DNA of 56,197 bases from the NCBI GenBank assembly GCA_913047795.1, contig CAJWTS010000016.1:1-56197 (forward strand), given 5' to 3'. The position numbers and the translations under genes are program-made. Source of the stretch: an uncultured Verrucomicrobiota bacterium. Lineage in GTDB: Bacteria; Verrucomicrobiota; Kiritimatiellia; CAJWTS01. Under the pieces are notes generated by a model. It searched no databases. It was not told the DNA's origin and was given only the letters and a program-made list of their open reading frames with translations. Below, in pieces: positions 1-9,655 of this stretch; positions within the stretch are counted from its first letter, which is position 1, and each line of letters starts with the position of its first letter.

Positions 1-61
1 AACGAGTATGCGATGGGCCAGTTGTTCAATTACTAACCCGGGTATCCGGAAGGCTGTTGAG

Positions 62-1492
62 TCAAAACAGGAGTTGATCGAACTCGGGGTGCGTCAGATC
101 GTTATAGATGTTAAACCGGATAGCACGTAGAGCACCCAGTGCGATCGACACCTCTCCGGTGTTCTCGCTGTAGCCATGCAGGCGGCCGTCTTTGATGGCC
201 CGTAGCTGCAGCGTAATGTAGCCGTCACGGCGGAAGTAGGCGCGCACGTCATCGTGCATGAATCGCGCTCGCTTTCCGGTTCGTGAGGCGAAGTCGACAC
301 GCTTAATTCGGGACAGCGGGGTCGTGATGGAGGCGAACTGCGTTTTCAGCGTTAGCTGACGCGCATCGATACCTTCGATGTCGCCGCTCGCAAGGTCCGC
401 ATTCTTGAATCGAATTTCGTCCTTGTCCGTGATTGCCGATACGACCAGCGGTTCGGGCAAAATGCCGTTCCAGCGCATCACCATGATGTTGCGTATCTCG
501 AGACCGCCGGCGCCCTGCGCCTGGAAGAGAATGCCTTGGCCGGCTCCGGCGAAGGCCTCCGGATCCTTCCATGTCTCGACGAAGGCGTTGTTGACGTACA
601 TCGATAGCTCGGCCTTGGCTCGGTTGACGAAGAGCTGGAAGCGTTGCGTGATCTTTTCACGGAACCGATACCCGGCGCTGGCGCGTAACGTGTGCGAGCC
701 ACGGCCGGTGTTGGTGCGGCCGAGCACAATGCTGGTCGGTGTGATCAGGAAGTAGTACGTGTTGCCACGCGGCGCGCTGACATTGTCGGTATACAGATCT
801 AGGCGAAATCGCGGTGGCTTGGGCGAGTAAATTTCGAACTCGACGAGGGCGACGTCGGGAAGGGCCAGGTCTCTGCCGATCGTGGATGGCTCGCGCGCGA
901 TCAGCGTGTGATTGCGATAGACCCAGGGGTGGTCGACATTGGCGTGGCCGAGGGTCCAGCCCTTCAGTTGTGAGGGGCCTTCGTAGATAATTTCGCCGTC
1001 AAGTGATTCGGCGAGGATCGCCCGGATCATGCTGCGATTGATCTCGATCATGCCCGCATACGATGTCTCCAGTACGAGGTCGTTTTCGTTCAACTCGGTA
1101 ATGCGCCCGATCAGTGCATCGCCATTCGTCAGCAGAATCCGATCGCCGGATTCCGCGGGCGCTCCGGCGGTGTTGTGAACGATCCGGATGTTCGCGATGT
1201 TGGTGGAGGTGAACGTGATGGGGCCGGCCGCGTGCGGCGTGCGCCAGAGAATGTCGTGGGCGCTCGATCCGCCGATCAGGTGGCCGTGTAACACGTCCTT
1301 GTTCGTGAACTCGATCGTGTCGTGCTTGCGCGCGAGGCTCGCGTCATGTGGTTGTTCGGCTTGCGTTTGGGCAAGCAGAATAAGACCAGCGACCGTGCTT
1401 AGTGCAATCATTCGGCTGCCCGGCCGGCCCGTAGGGCGCGGATTGTGTGGGCTTGGATGCGCGAGAAAGGAGTTGTGCCGCCGTTTGCTCAT
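62..1492 (-). CDS. secreted protein with four beta-repeats and a LamG-like core
   Basis: A 476-residue protein of unknown function, last gene of the operon that begins with larC. The N-terminus is basic and then hydrophobic (about residues 28-45), which reads as a signal peptide, so the protein is probably exported. I see four related modules of about 45 residues, at roughly 57-104, 116-160, 357-402 and 421-462. Each follows a pattern of charged-residue/N-G-D, then L-x-G, then L-x-L/T, then I-x-x-I. Between modules 2 and 3 (about 175-340) lies a beta-rich stretch resembling a concanavalin/LamG or DUF1080-type fold. Its ATG overlaps the stop of the preceding toroid gene as ATGA, so translation is coupled. 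A second possible start lies at 1411, but the coupling favours 1492. The domain calls are by eye; the function is unknown. Confidence 0.75.
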   Translation of the reverse strand: MSKRRHNSFLAHPSPHNPRPTGRPGSRMIALSTVAGLILLAQTQAEQPHDASLARKHDTIEFTNKDVLHGHLIGGSSAHDILWRTPHAAGPITFTSTNIANIRIVHNTAGAPAESGDRILLTNGDALIGRITELNENDLVLETSYAGMIEINRSMIRAILAESLDGEIIYEGPSQLKGWTLGHANVDHPWVYRNHTLIAREPSTIGRDLALPDVALVEFEIYSPKPPRFRLDLYTDNVSAPRGNTYYFLITPTSIVLGRTNTGRGSHTLRASAGYRFREKITQRFQLFVNRAKAELSMYVNNAFVETWKDPEAFAGAGQGILFQAQGAGGLEIRNIMVMRWNGILPEPLVVSAITDKDEIRFKNADLASGDIEGIDARQLTLKTQFASITTPLSRIKRVDFASRTGKRARFMHDDVRAYFRRDGYITLQLRAIKDGRLHGYSENTGEVSIALGALRAIRFNIYNDLTHPEFDQLLF

Positions 1493-2496
1493 CGCTCGTA
1501 TATTGGCAGAAATCGGTAGTTCAATGCCAGCGATAGCAGAGCCATTGACGTGCTAAATGTCGTTCCGCGTTGCCCGGACCAGCTGCCGTCGGGATTTTGA
1601 GTGCGCACGAGCCTATGCGAATGGGCGGCATTCCACGTTTCCCAGGCCTTCATGTCAGCGTGGAACAGGGCCTGGGCGGCGTAGTAGATAAAATAGTGGT
1701 AGTAGTTATTCTGATTGATCTGTGCCTGTCCGAGGCGTCGTTGCGCGGCGGCGAAGGTCGGCGATTTTTTCTCCTTGGCGAGTGCGAAGACGAGGGTTCC
1801 GATTGCTGTGCGGGGTTCACTCGTGCCCTGGCTTCCCGGCGTGTAGCCGAATCCGCCGTCACGCGACTGGCAGGTCTGGAAAAACTTCAGCGCCCGATCG
1901 AAGGCAGAGTCGGGCACGGGAATGCCGGCATTACGGGCTGCGTACAGGGCAACGACCTGTGCCCCGCTGACGGTCGTATCGCCATCCCGGCTGCCGGCGT
2001 TATAGCGCCATGCGGAAAGCGGATTCTGCTTCTGCGACGTAAGGATGAGTTGCACGGCCTTGTTTAACGCCGGCCCCAGCTCGGGCATCTCGACGGCACC
2101 GTAGGCCTCGGCGAGCGCCAGCGTTGCAAATCCATGATTGTACATGGTTGTACCAATGTAGCCGGTCCTGGCGTCCTGGTTTTGCAGAATGAACTTGAGG
2201 CCCCGGACAATGATATCTCGATAGGGGCCGGAGGTCGTGTCCTCACCGTGCGCCAGAAAAGCCAAAACGGCCAGGCCGACCACGCCCGGTTGCGTTGCGA
2301 AGTTCTGTCCCCGGGCCTGGCGATCCTCCCAGGCGCCGGTCAGGCCCTGGGTGCCGGCAAGATAGCGTAGGGCACGCGTGTACATGGCTTCCATTTCGGC
2401 CGGAATCGGATCCGGGTCGGCGGCCGCTGTCGAAGCAGTGGTCACCAGCACGGCGGCCAGCCATCCTTGCAGGCCCCTAGAGATTTTGAATTGCAT
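1489..2496 (-). CDS. secreted alpha/alpha-toroid (prenyltransferase/squalene-cyclase-like repeat) protein
   Basis: A 335-residue protein with a signal peptide (residues 1 to about 26, Ala-rich cleavage region). The rest consists of repeated helical hairpins carrying the QxxDGxFG/W motif typical of the prenyltransferase/squalene-oxidase repeat superfamily: Q-S-R-D-G-G-F-G near 210 and Q-N-P-D-G-S-W near 300, with threonine/serine-rich turns followed by helices. I see no DxDD acid motif of class II terpene cyclases and no thioester CxEQ motif of the related complement-type toroids, so an enzymatic role is not supported. It starts inside the 3' end of the DUF4175-like gene (about 20-base overlap) and ends in the ATGA overlap with the last gene of the operon. 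Toroid proteins of this type are known to travel with MoxR/vWA operons in PVC bacteria; their role is unclear. Confidence 0.8.
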   Translation of the reverse strand: MQFKISRGLQGWLAAVLVTTASTAAADPDPIPAEMEAMYTRALRYLAGTQGLTGAWEDRQARGQNFATQPGVVGLAVLAFLAHGEDTTSGPYRDIIVRGLKFILQNQDARTGYIGTTMYNHGFATLALAEAYGAVEMPELGPALNKAVQLILTSQKQNPLSAWRYNAGSRDGDTTVSGAQVVALYAARNAGIPVPDSAFDRALKFFQTCQSRDGGFGYTPGSQGTSEPRTAIGTLVFALAKEKKSPTFAAAQRRLGQAQINQNNYYHYFIYYAAQALFHADMKAWETWNAAHSHRLVRTQNPDGSWSGQRGTTFSTSMALLSLALNYRFLPIYER

Positions 2497-5479
2497 CGAG
2501 ATAGCCTTTTACCGCATCGCGAAATTCAACCGGTATCTCGCCCGGTACGATCCCGCTCGATTTCTCGACACCGCGTGCGTCGCCCGTCGTGCCCACGGAC
2601 GCACCGACCCCGGTGCCGCGTCCGTTGAGACCGTTCTGTCCGCCGGTGAAACCGCCACCACTGATGCCCAGCATTTGCATCAGGCCGGCCATCATGCCTG
2701 CACTTTGTTGTGCGCTCTGCTGGGCGCTCTCCAGGGCGGCGGCCAGCAGTTCGATGATCTCGGTCTCGATCGCGATCGTACCGGAATCCGTCTGCGGCCG
2801 TCGAAGGTAGACCTCCACATTCAGCATCTCGCCACTCACCTTGTCAATGAGGCGTCGAAGGTCCTCAGTGGACGCAAGCCGTTCGAGGATGAGCATCTCG
2901 CGCGCCAGTGTCTTCTGCTTCCTGGAAAGCAGGCGCGCGTTAGAACTGAAGTGCGGGGACCGCACCACATCGAGTTTGCGGGTTTCCTCACGGATCACCT
3001 CTTCCTGTTCGCGGGCGCGGATGAGTTGTAGAATGAGTTCCAGGTCACGGGCAAGTATCTGGCCCTGCTCGCCGCCGGCCGCTGCGGCTTGCGAGGCATC
3101 GTCCTGGGCATCCTTGAGTAGATCGGCCCAGCCGTCTAGTTGCGTGGACCAGTATGTCGCGCGATCCATGCCCTTGAAGACGCGATTTTGACCAATGAAA
3201 TTCGAAATGTTGGCCAGATGCTCCGTCGTAGCCCGTTCAACCATATTGGTATAGACGGCCTCGTAAATCTCAAGGCGCGTGCGGTTGAAAAATCCAGCCA
3301 GGTCGTTCTGAATGTACTCTGTCTGCCGGGTTGCTTCGTCCTGGAGCTGCGATTGTTCACGGCGCGCGCGTTCGATTGGCCTGGGCAGGCGGGCCGCGTC
3401 AACGCCGGCTGCCGAATTGAGATCGTCATGCAATGCCGTGGCGATACCGCGTTCGGACTGCGCGACCGTGCGCAGGCGATTGATAAAACTTTTGGCGAGC
3501 ATCGATTCGATGCTTTTGTTCAGGTTCCGCTGTAACTCGTTCAATTTGTCGAGGGTCTCTTTTTGCTGGGTGATCGCATCGTCCAGTTTCTTTCCGCGTT
3601 GCGGCTCGCTGTTCTGTGCCTCTTGCAGGGATTCGACGGCCTGCGCCATGCTCTGATCTGCCACGGACTCCATTTTTTGTCCGATCTCCGCCAGTTTCAT
3701 CAGGACGTCATTCGGGACCTCCTTGTTGCGCAGGGCCTTGGCGAGCACCTCCCCGGCATCCGCGGCCATCTCCTTCAGGTCCTGGCGCCCCTCCTGTTCG
3801 GATTTCTTTTGCTCCCCGACCTCGGCCGTTGTTTTTGCGGATTTCAATTCTTCATCCGGTTGGTCGCGCACGTCCTGCGTGGATTCGTGTACGCCTTCCT
3901 CATCACGGATCAACTCTTCAATGCGTTCCTGCAGGCGACCCATTTCGCGCTGAATCATCTCCGCGTGTTCTTGCCAGCCCAGGATGCGCACGACGTATTC
4001 GGCGGAACGCGCAGGCTGGCGACCCGGGTAATAGTCGATCGCCTGCGCGCCGACCGTGACGGTGGTTCCTGGCTCGAGCCGCTCGATGGACGGGGATAGA
4101 ACGAAGACGCCTTCCAGTTCACGATTGGTATGGCTGCCTGCATAGGACTGGTTGCCCGCGGGCGCCGTGCCTTCCGCCACGATCGCGGCCCAGTCGACGC
4201 GCATTGAGAGCACGCCGAAGTCGTCGCGCGCGGCAAAATTGAACCGGACCACTTCGTCGGGCAGGATGGCTGTCGAGCGTCGCGCATTGCGACATTCCAG
4301 GAAGGGTGCATCGTCTTCGCGAATACGAATGTCGATTTCGAGCGGCGGTGTGGCGTCAATCCCGAGATGGTCGCGCCAGGAGAGCGTGGCATGCATGGCC
4401 TGGTCGATGAGAATCGGATGGCTGTGAAATCGTTTGCGATCGATCTCCAGTTCGCGAGCGGTTCCATCGTCCAGCACGGCGGTCTCGAGTGCACGATTCG
4501 CGCGGCCGCGCAGAATGACCATGCTTTCCTTGAGGACGTCGAGTTGACCGTTTTCGATTGCTGCGGTCGTGGTTGGGTAGCGCAAGTACGCCGGCATCGC
4601 GATCTCGGCACTGATCTGATTTAGCACCGGTCGGTAGACCGGGGTGATCAGGATCTCGTGGCGCACGTCGCCAATGCGAATGATGCTGCGCGTATCGGTG
4701 AGCAGACCCGGCAACTCGAAGATAACCTGGCCGTTGTTGAACGAGGTACGTGTTGTGGGTTGGCCCACAAGACGGCAGGTGGCGGAGCGCGGATGCCATG
4801 CCGATTGCGCGGCGATGGCGCAGGCAATCGTGAAGGGCTCGCCGCGAGGCACGATGAGTGTGCGCGGAATGTCCTGGATGGACACAAAGGTGTAGCGCGC
4901 AGTGTCAGAGTAGGGCAGGGCCAGGCGGAGCCACGCGTTGCGTGCGGCGCCGGGAAAGAGGAGCATCGCGGCGGCGGCAAGGCTCAGCAATGCCGCGAAG
5001 GGAATGCAGGCCCTGCGGAGGCTGCGGCGCGGCAACGCGTCGCTGAAGTCGTAGGCGGCCGCCTCGTTGGCCACCTGGCGAATCGCAGCCCGTGAAAGGG
5101 CCTCCGATTGGTCGGGTCGTTTCTGGCTCGCAATCTCAATGATGCCTTGCAGGCGGTCGCCGAGTCGCCGATGGCGGCGTTGAATAAGGCGTGCCAGCTC
5201 GCTGGGTTTGCGTTGTCGCCAGACCCAGTTTCGCAACCAGTTCCAGGCGAATGCAGCCAGGCTGGCAGCCGCGACCATGGTCAGTGCTGTTCGTAGAATG
5301 CGGGGTGTATTCCAGGCGCGATCGGAAAGGAAGAGAACCGTAAACATCACGAGCGCGCCGCAGAGGCCGCCCGCAATAGCAATCATGGTCTCGACGCGCC
5401 GCAGACCGTGTTCGTATTTGCGAAGCTGGCGCCGCAGGTCGGGCGGCAATTGCCGTTCTGTTTCAGGGCTCAGTTTCAT
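2477..5479 (-). CDS. large DUF4175-like membrane protein with long coiled coil
   Basis: A 1000-residue protein. The N-terminal part has three hydrophobic segments, at about 31-52, 61-82 and 157-176, with a basic cytoplasmic loop between the second and third. A beta-rich region follows to about residue 500, then a very long Glu/Gln/Lys-rich coiled coil from roughly 510 to 930. Next comes a Gly-rich linker (about 935-975) and a short conserved-looking tail with the pattern V/I-P-x-E-F-R-D-A-V-K-x-Y. This layout matches the DUF4175-type proteins found downstream of BatA/vWA genes. It probably projects a periplasmic coiled-coil domain from the inner membrane as part of the complex made by the upstream vWA proteins. 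Its ATG directly abuts the TAG stop of the preceding gene. No catalytic motif was seen. Confidence 0.78.
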   Translation of the reverse strand: MKLSPETERQLPPDLRRQLRKYEHGLRRVETMIAIAGGLCGALVMFTVLFLSDRAWNTPRILRTALTMVAAASLAAFAWNWLRNWVWRQRKPSELARLIQRRHRRLGDRLQGIIEIASQKRPDQSEALSRAAIRQVANEAAAYDFSDALPRRSLRRACIPFAALLSLAAAAMLLFPGAARNAWLRLALPYSDTARYTFVSIQDIPRTLIVPRGEPFTIACAIAAQSAWHPRSATCRLVGQPTTRTSFNNGQVIFELPGLLTDTRSIIRIGDVRHEILITPVYRPVLNQISAEIAMPAYLRYPTTTAAIENGQLDVLKESMVILRGRANRALETAVLDDGTARELEIDRKRFHSHPILIDQAMHATLSWRDHLGIDATPPLEIDIRIREDDAPFLECRNARRSTAILPDEVVRFNFAARDDFGVLSMRVDWAAIVAEGTAPAGNQSYAGSHTNRELEGVFVLSPSIERLEPGTTVTVGAQAIDYYPGRQPARSAEYVVRILGWQEHAEMIQREMGRLQERIEELIRDEEGVHESTQDVRDQPDEELKSAKTTAEVGEQKKSEQEGRQDLKEMAADAGEVLAKALRNKEVPNDVLMKLAEIGQKMESVADQSMAQAVESLQEAQNSEPQRGKKLDDAITQQKETLDKLNELQRNLNKSIESMLAKSFINRLRTVAQSERGIATALHDDLNSAAGVDAARLPRPIERARREQSQLQDEATRQTEYIQNDLAGFFNRTRLEIYEAVYTNMVERATTEHLANISNFIGQNRVFKGMDRATYWSTQLDGWADLLKDAQDDASQAAAAGGEQGQILARDLELILQLIRAREQEEVIREETRKLDVVRSPHFSSNARLLSRKQKTLAREMLILERLASTEDLRRLIDKVSGEMLNVEVYLRRPQTDSGTIAIETEIIELLAAALESAQQSAQQSAGMMAGLMQMLGISGGGFTGGQNGLNGRGTGVGASVGTTGDARGVEKSSGIVPGEIPVEFRDAVKGYLDAIQNL

Positions 5480-7660
5480 CTAGATCGTGCCGAGGAGCTT
5501 GCGTCCGGTCCAGTAGAGCCCGAGCAGGGCTACCAGAAAGCCGCCCCAAAAGGGATTAGACCATAAACGGAAGCGTTTTTCGAGCGGTTTCCGTTCAGGC
5601 AGAAGGCGGATCGCTTCAACAATGCGCTCGATCTCGGCTGATTCACCGTATTGTCCGCCGCTAATTGACGCGATTTCGCGCAGCACGTCGGACCGCACCG
5701 GGCGGCCGAGCTTTTCCAGTCGAGGGCTATCGACCGGAAGATCCGCGCTGAGCACGCGCACGCTGTCGGGCAGATTAAGGGTCAGGCCATAAGTCCCCGC
5801 TTCCTCGGGAACGAAGGAGCCGGTGAACGTGCCCCACTTCTGGTCGGAAGATGTCAGCGGCAAGCGCTCCACCGTTCCGGAAGGTCGTGACACGGTGAGT
5901 GGCAGGGTGGGCGTGTCGACGGGCAGGCCCGAGTCGTTAAATGCCGTTACGTGCAGGTACACGGTTTCGCCGATACTCGGCGTTTCAGGCGTCATGAACA
6001 GGCGCAGTCCCTTGCGTTGCGCGAGATGCCGGCGATGTGCCATCCAGCGTACGACCTGTCCCCAGAATCGGTAATGATACTTGTCCTCTACGCCGCGGCG
6101 CCAGCGCCACGCGCTATCGGTTCCCATGAAAAGCGCTTTGCCACTACCGTAGTCACGAATCACAAGCAGCGGTAGACGTCCGGAGCGGTTGCGCAGGGCA
6201 TCGTGCACTGCGAGGGTTCGTGTGCCGGGTTTACTTTTCAATACGCCGTCATTCCAATAGAAGCCGGGCAGGATGCGCCAGGCGTCGGCGTTGGCGTCTT
6301 CATTCTCGGCCAGCATGGTTAAGAGGTGCCCGCGGCCGGTGCGGGTCAGGACGAGTTGCGATTGGATGCTGTTGCGATAGCCGTCGGGATGGGCCGGGTC
6401 AAGCAGAACGGGATTCAGCCGGTCCAGGGCCGTTCCCGCAAGCGAACGCTGGCGGCCGCGCATGCCCGGCAAAAACACGAGGCCGCTGCCATGGTGTTCA
6501 ACCAGGCCGGCAAGTAAATCGGCCTGTGCTTTGTTCAATTCACCCTTGCCGACGCCAATGTCTCCGAGAAAGACGACGTCATACGTCGACAGCGCATCGA
6601 TCGTATCTGGAAAGGACTGAAGGTAGTGGGGGCCGGACCCCGCCCCAATCTCAGGGTGCAGGAGCAGGCAGTCCACCTTAACGCCCGGGTCGCGAACCAG
6701 CGCATTGCGCAAGTAGCGGTATTCCCAGCGGGGGACCGTGTCGATGACGAGTACATTGAGAATCTCGCGTCGGAAGGATATCTGGAATGCGTGCGTATTG
6801 TTGTCGGAAAAGACTTCATCGGGATGCAGGGGAACGCGCAGCGTGAAGGAATGAGACCCCTCGTTCTTCGGCCGGAACAGAAAGGACTCGTGGACCAGTT
6901 GGCCGGCAGGCAAGACGACTTCCTTGGATTCCCGTGTTCCATCCGTTCCCGTCAGCATGACGCGCGTGGTGACGTCCGCGTCCAGATGGCTTCGGAGGCC
7001 GAAGGGGATCACAATGAACTCGTCCAGCAATCCGTACGAAGGCGCGTTGACGTAATCGAGTCGCAGATCGGGCAGGTAACGGTCGCTCCCCGTTGCAACC
7101 GCAAAGACGGGTATCTTGCGCAAGCGATAGCGCGTCGCAGCGGACATCGGGGAATCCCCGCTGTTCCAGTCGCCATCTGACAGTAGCAGGACGGCACGCA
7201 GATGCGGATGGCCAGCGAGCACACGTTCGAGTCCTGCGTTGATGTCCGTGCCGACGGTTGGGTTGTCACGGGTGGGTGAAAATGACTCCACGTGGACCTT
7301 GCCGAGCGAGGCAAGTGGCCGCTGGATGCTGGTCACCAGTTGAGTTGCAACCCAGGTTGCCCGCGACTGGGCGCGTTGGTCGTCGCCAATGAGGTCGCGC
7401 GTTTGCATGCTGTCCGATTCATCGGTCAATACGACGACCTCGACATCCTGCTTCACATCGGTGATGCGAACGTACTCCGGTTGCAGCAGGGAGAATACGA
7501 CAAGCATGGCGAGCACGAATTTGAACGATTCCAGGCGCAGGTGCCGGGCGCTCTTGTGATTTCGCTGCCAGGCGACCAGGCAGAGGTAGCCGGTCGCGAT
7601 CAGCATCAGCAGGGCAGCGATGCACACCGGTACTGATGCAGCGAAACTCCAGCCGTTCAT
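5480..7660 (-). CDS. membrane vWA / glutamine-amidotransferase-like protein
   Basis: A 726-residue membrane protein. Hydrophobic segments lie near residues 10-30, 47-60 and at the C-terminus (about 700-720). A von Willebrand factor A domain starts near residue 72 and keeps a MIDAS-type D-x-S-x-S motif (DESDS at 80-84) and a later LLLSDGDWNSG strand-loop. Residues about 300-410 resemble the class I glutamine-amidotransferase-like fold common in this family, but I see no catalytic cysteine nucleophile elbow, so it is probably non-enzymatic. A beta-sandwich region follows. Its stop abuts the ATG of the coiled-coil gene and its own ATG abuts the TAG of the BatA-like gene, so translation is coupled on both sides. 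Confidence 0.82.
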   Translation of the reverse strand: MNGWSFAASVPVCIAALLMLIATGYLCLVAWQRNHKSARHLRLESFKFVLAMLVVFSLLQPEYVRITDVKQDVEVVVLTDESDSMQTRDLIGDDQRAQSRATWVATQLVTSIQRPLASLGKVHVESFSPTRDNPTVGTDINAGLERVLAGHPHLRAVLLLSDGDWNSGDSPMSAATRYRLRKIPVFAVATGSDRYLPDLRLDYVNAPSYGLLDEFIVIPFGLRSHLDADVTTRVMLTGTDGTRESKEVVLPAGQLVHESFLFRPKNEGSHSFTLRVPLHPDEVFSDNNTHAFQISFRREILNVLVIDTVPRWEYRYLRNALVRDPGVKVDCLLLHPEIGAGSGPHYLQSFPDTIDALSTYDVVFLGDIGVGKGELNKAQADLLAGLVEHHGSGLVFLPGMRGRQRSLAGTALDRLNPVLLDPAHPDGYRNSIQSQLVLTRTGRGHLLTMLAENEDANADAWRILPGFYWNDGVLKSKPGTRTLAVHDALRNRSGRLPLLVIRDYGSGKALFMGTDSAWRWRRGVEDKYHYRFWGQVVRWMAHRRHLAQRKGLRLFMTPETPSIGETVYLHVTAFNDSGLPVDTPTLPLTVSRPSGTVERLPLTSSDQKWGTFTGSFVPEEAGTYGLTLNLPDSVRVLSADLPVDSPRLEKLGRPVRSDVLREIASISGGQYGESAEIERIVEAIRLLPERKPLEKRFRLWSNPFWGGFLVALLGLYWTGRKLLGTI

Positions 7661-9634
7661 CTAATGTCCCTTTGTTCCGGAATGTTCATCGGTTGGCCGC
7701 CGGGCACGAGCCGGAAGTGTTAAGAATGATTCCGCAAGCATGCAGCCCAGCATCGCGAAAAAGAAGATGCGCCAGATTTCGCTCTGAAAGACCTTGCTCT
7801 CGGCTGATGTTGGGTCTTCCCAGGCGCGGAGTGGCAATCCCTCCATCAAGGTTCGTACGCTGTCGACTTCGAGTACATCTGGCGCGCTTTCGGTCGGAGG
7901 CGTGTTGAGGGCCAGCAGTCGTCCGCCGGCCTGGTAAATCCCGGCTTCGAAGCCGGGATTTTTGTCCGCTGCATCGAGCGATACCCAGGGCGCCGAGCCG
8001 CGTGACCATTCGCCGCAGAGTTGAATGTCCGCCTGCTGCAGGCGGCGGCCGCCCTGTTGAATCAGGCGTTGCATCATGGGTACAAAGACCATGCCATGGT
8101 GTAGCGTCGACCAGTCGGGTAGTGGCAACGTCGTGCAGAAGTAGGCGTTGCCGGAAGAGGAGCGACTCAGGAAAGGGAACCGGTCGGAATATGTGGCCAG
8201 GGTCGTGAACGTGGCCGGCATGCGGATCAGCTGGCGTCGCATAATGGATACGTTGTCAACCGCGAGGCTTTCACCCGACGCGCTATCGGCAAGTGGTCCA
8301 TCATCGCGTGTCCAGGAGCGCACAAACTGGTTCGATGCGAAACGGTCGACATCGTTCCATGCCACGTCCAGAAATGTGTTCGTATCGCTCTCGCCGGGCG
8401 GGAAAAAGACGGCAACGCCGCCCTGATCGAGAAAGGCCTTGATGGCGGAGCGGGTCCGACCGCGGGGCGGGTGGGCCTGCCATACGAGCAGGCTGGTGGA
8501 GTGAAGATCAATGTCGTCGACCCTGTCGGGCGTATAGACCCGGGCGTCGAGTTGTAGTTTCTCGGGGGACGGCGCGCATGCGAGCTTGAGAACCTGGGCC
8601 GCATCCGGGGTCGCACTCACGATCGCTGTCTCCAGGCGTATGTCGTCGCCAAAGACGAAGTACCCGGCGTTGTCGTGCGTATTGTCGTCCGTGGGCAACG
8701 TCAGGAATCCCCAGCCATCATCCGTGTCGCGCAAGGGGATGCGGTGGGTCAGTCGTTCATAGGAACGCTCGAGTCGAATCTCGGTCCGAGTGGTCCGGCC
8801 GTTGAGATTGACGGTCAGGGGCAGGCGGACCGGTTCGTTGTCTTCCCGCACAACATCAAACGTGATGTAGAGATCCCGTTCGCCTGCCGTGCCGGCCCGC
8901 TTTACGTCCACCAGATGCAGGGCCGCATTGGCTTCCGGAGTCCAGTTCAGTGCCATCAGGCGCACGGTCAGTTTCTGTGGCAGGGCCCGGGCCTGACTGA
9001 CAATGCTTTGCCAGCGGGTGCTTTCTGGTTTCCAGTCGCCGGCCTGCAGGTCGCTTGCGACCCAGATCTCGGTGAAGCCGGGATGATTGGCCGTGATGTA
9101 GTCGAGTGCGGCCTGGAACATGGCGGGCAGATCGGAAGCGGTCGACGTTGCGATATTAAAGGGGCCCTCGGGAAGAGAGGACGGGTCGGCCAGCTCGCGC
9201 GGTGTCAGGCCCCGGTTGTCGATGAATACGAATCGACTCGACAAGGCAAGGTCACCGCCGGCCTGGGCGAGCAGGCGCATGGCCTGATCGCGCTTCGTGA
9301 AACGATTCTGCCGGTCGCGTGTTTCCATGCTGGCGGAGCCGTCGAGCAGCACGATGATTGTGTCCGGTGTCCCCGTCAGGGCGGTTCCCAGCCACCCGCC
9401 GACGAGCGGGCGGCAAAGGGCCAGGATCAGGGCAGCGACGGCCAGCATGCGCATCAGCAGGATCAGGAGGTGTCGCACGCGCGCGAACTTGGTCGAACTA
9501 CGACTGACCGAGATGAGGAACATCATGGCGCCCCAATTCATGGTGCGGTAGCGCAGGCGATTCAGAAAATGAATCAGCACGGGCAAGAGGATGAGTGGCA
9601 ACCCGAGCAGAATCCATGGCTGGAGTAGTGTCAT
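7661..9634 (-). CDS. BatA-domain vWA membrane protein
   Basis: A 657-residue protein that opens with the BatA N-terminal signature: two hydrophobic helices separated by a short L-N-R-L-R stretch (about residues 8-30 and 55-75). A vWA domain then begins near residue 90 with an intact D-G-S-A-S MIDAS motif (98-102). A further hydrophobic segment lies close to the C-terminus. BatA-like proteins form inner-membrane complexes with MoxR ATPases and DUF58 proteins, originally linked to aerotolerance in Bacteroides. Here it lies between the DUF58 gene (about 21-base gap) and the second vWA gene (TAG-ATG junction). The function is inferred from family and context only. Confidence 0.85.
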   Translation of the reverse strand: MTLLQPWILLGLPLILLPVLIHFLNRLRYRTMNWGAMMFLISVSRSSTKFARVRHLLILLMRMLAVAALILALCRPLVGGWLGTALTGTPDTIIVLLDGSASMETRDRQNRFTKRDQAMRLLAQAGGDLALSSRFVFIDNRGLTPRELADPSSLPEGPFNIATSTASDLPAMFQAALDYITANHPGFTEIWVASDLQAGDWKPESTRWQSIVSQARALPQKLTVRLMALNWTPEANAALHLVDVKRAGTAGERDLYITFDVVREDNEPVRLPLTVNLNGRTTRTEIRLERSYERLTHRIPLRDTDDGWGFLTLPTDDNTHDNAGYFVFGDDIRLETAIVSATPDAAQVLKLACAPSPEKLQLDARVYTPDRVDDIDLHSTSLLVWQAHPPRGRTRSAIKAFLDQGGVAVFFPPGESDTNTFLDVAWNDVDRFASNQFVRSWTRDDGPLADSASGESLAVDNVSIMRRQLIRMPATFTTLATYSDRFPFLSRSSSGNAYFCTTLPLPDWSTLHHGMVFVPMMQRLIQQGGRRLQQADIQLCGEWSRGSAPWVSLDAADKNPGFEAGIYQAGGRLLALNTPPTESAPDVLEVDSVRTLMEGLPLRAWEDPTSAESKVFQSEIWRIFFFAMLGCMLAESFLTLPARARRPTDEHSGTKGH

Positions 9635-9655
9635 CGGTGTTCGCCCTTCCGGGTG

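Noticed and set aside
1..36. Possible C-terminal end of a plus-strand gene (11 codons before a stop)
   Set aside because: Too short to identify and another frame is also open there; no family could be assigned.
2378..3031. Long plus-strand open frames inside the DUF4175-like gene and elsewhere
   Set aside because: High-GC shadow frames without ribosome sites or family similarity; opposite-strand genes are clearly supported.
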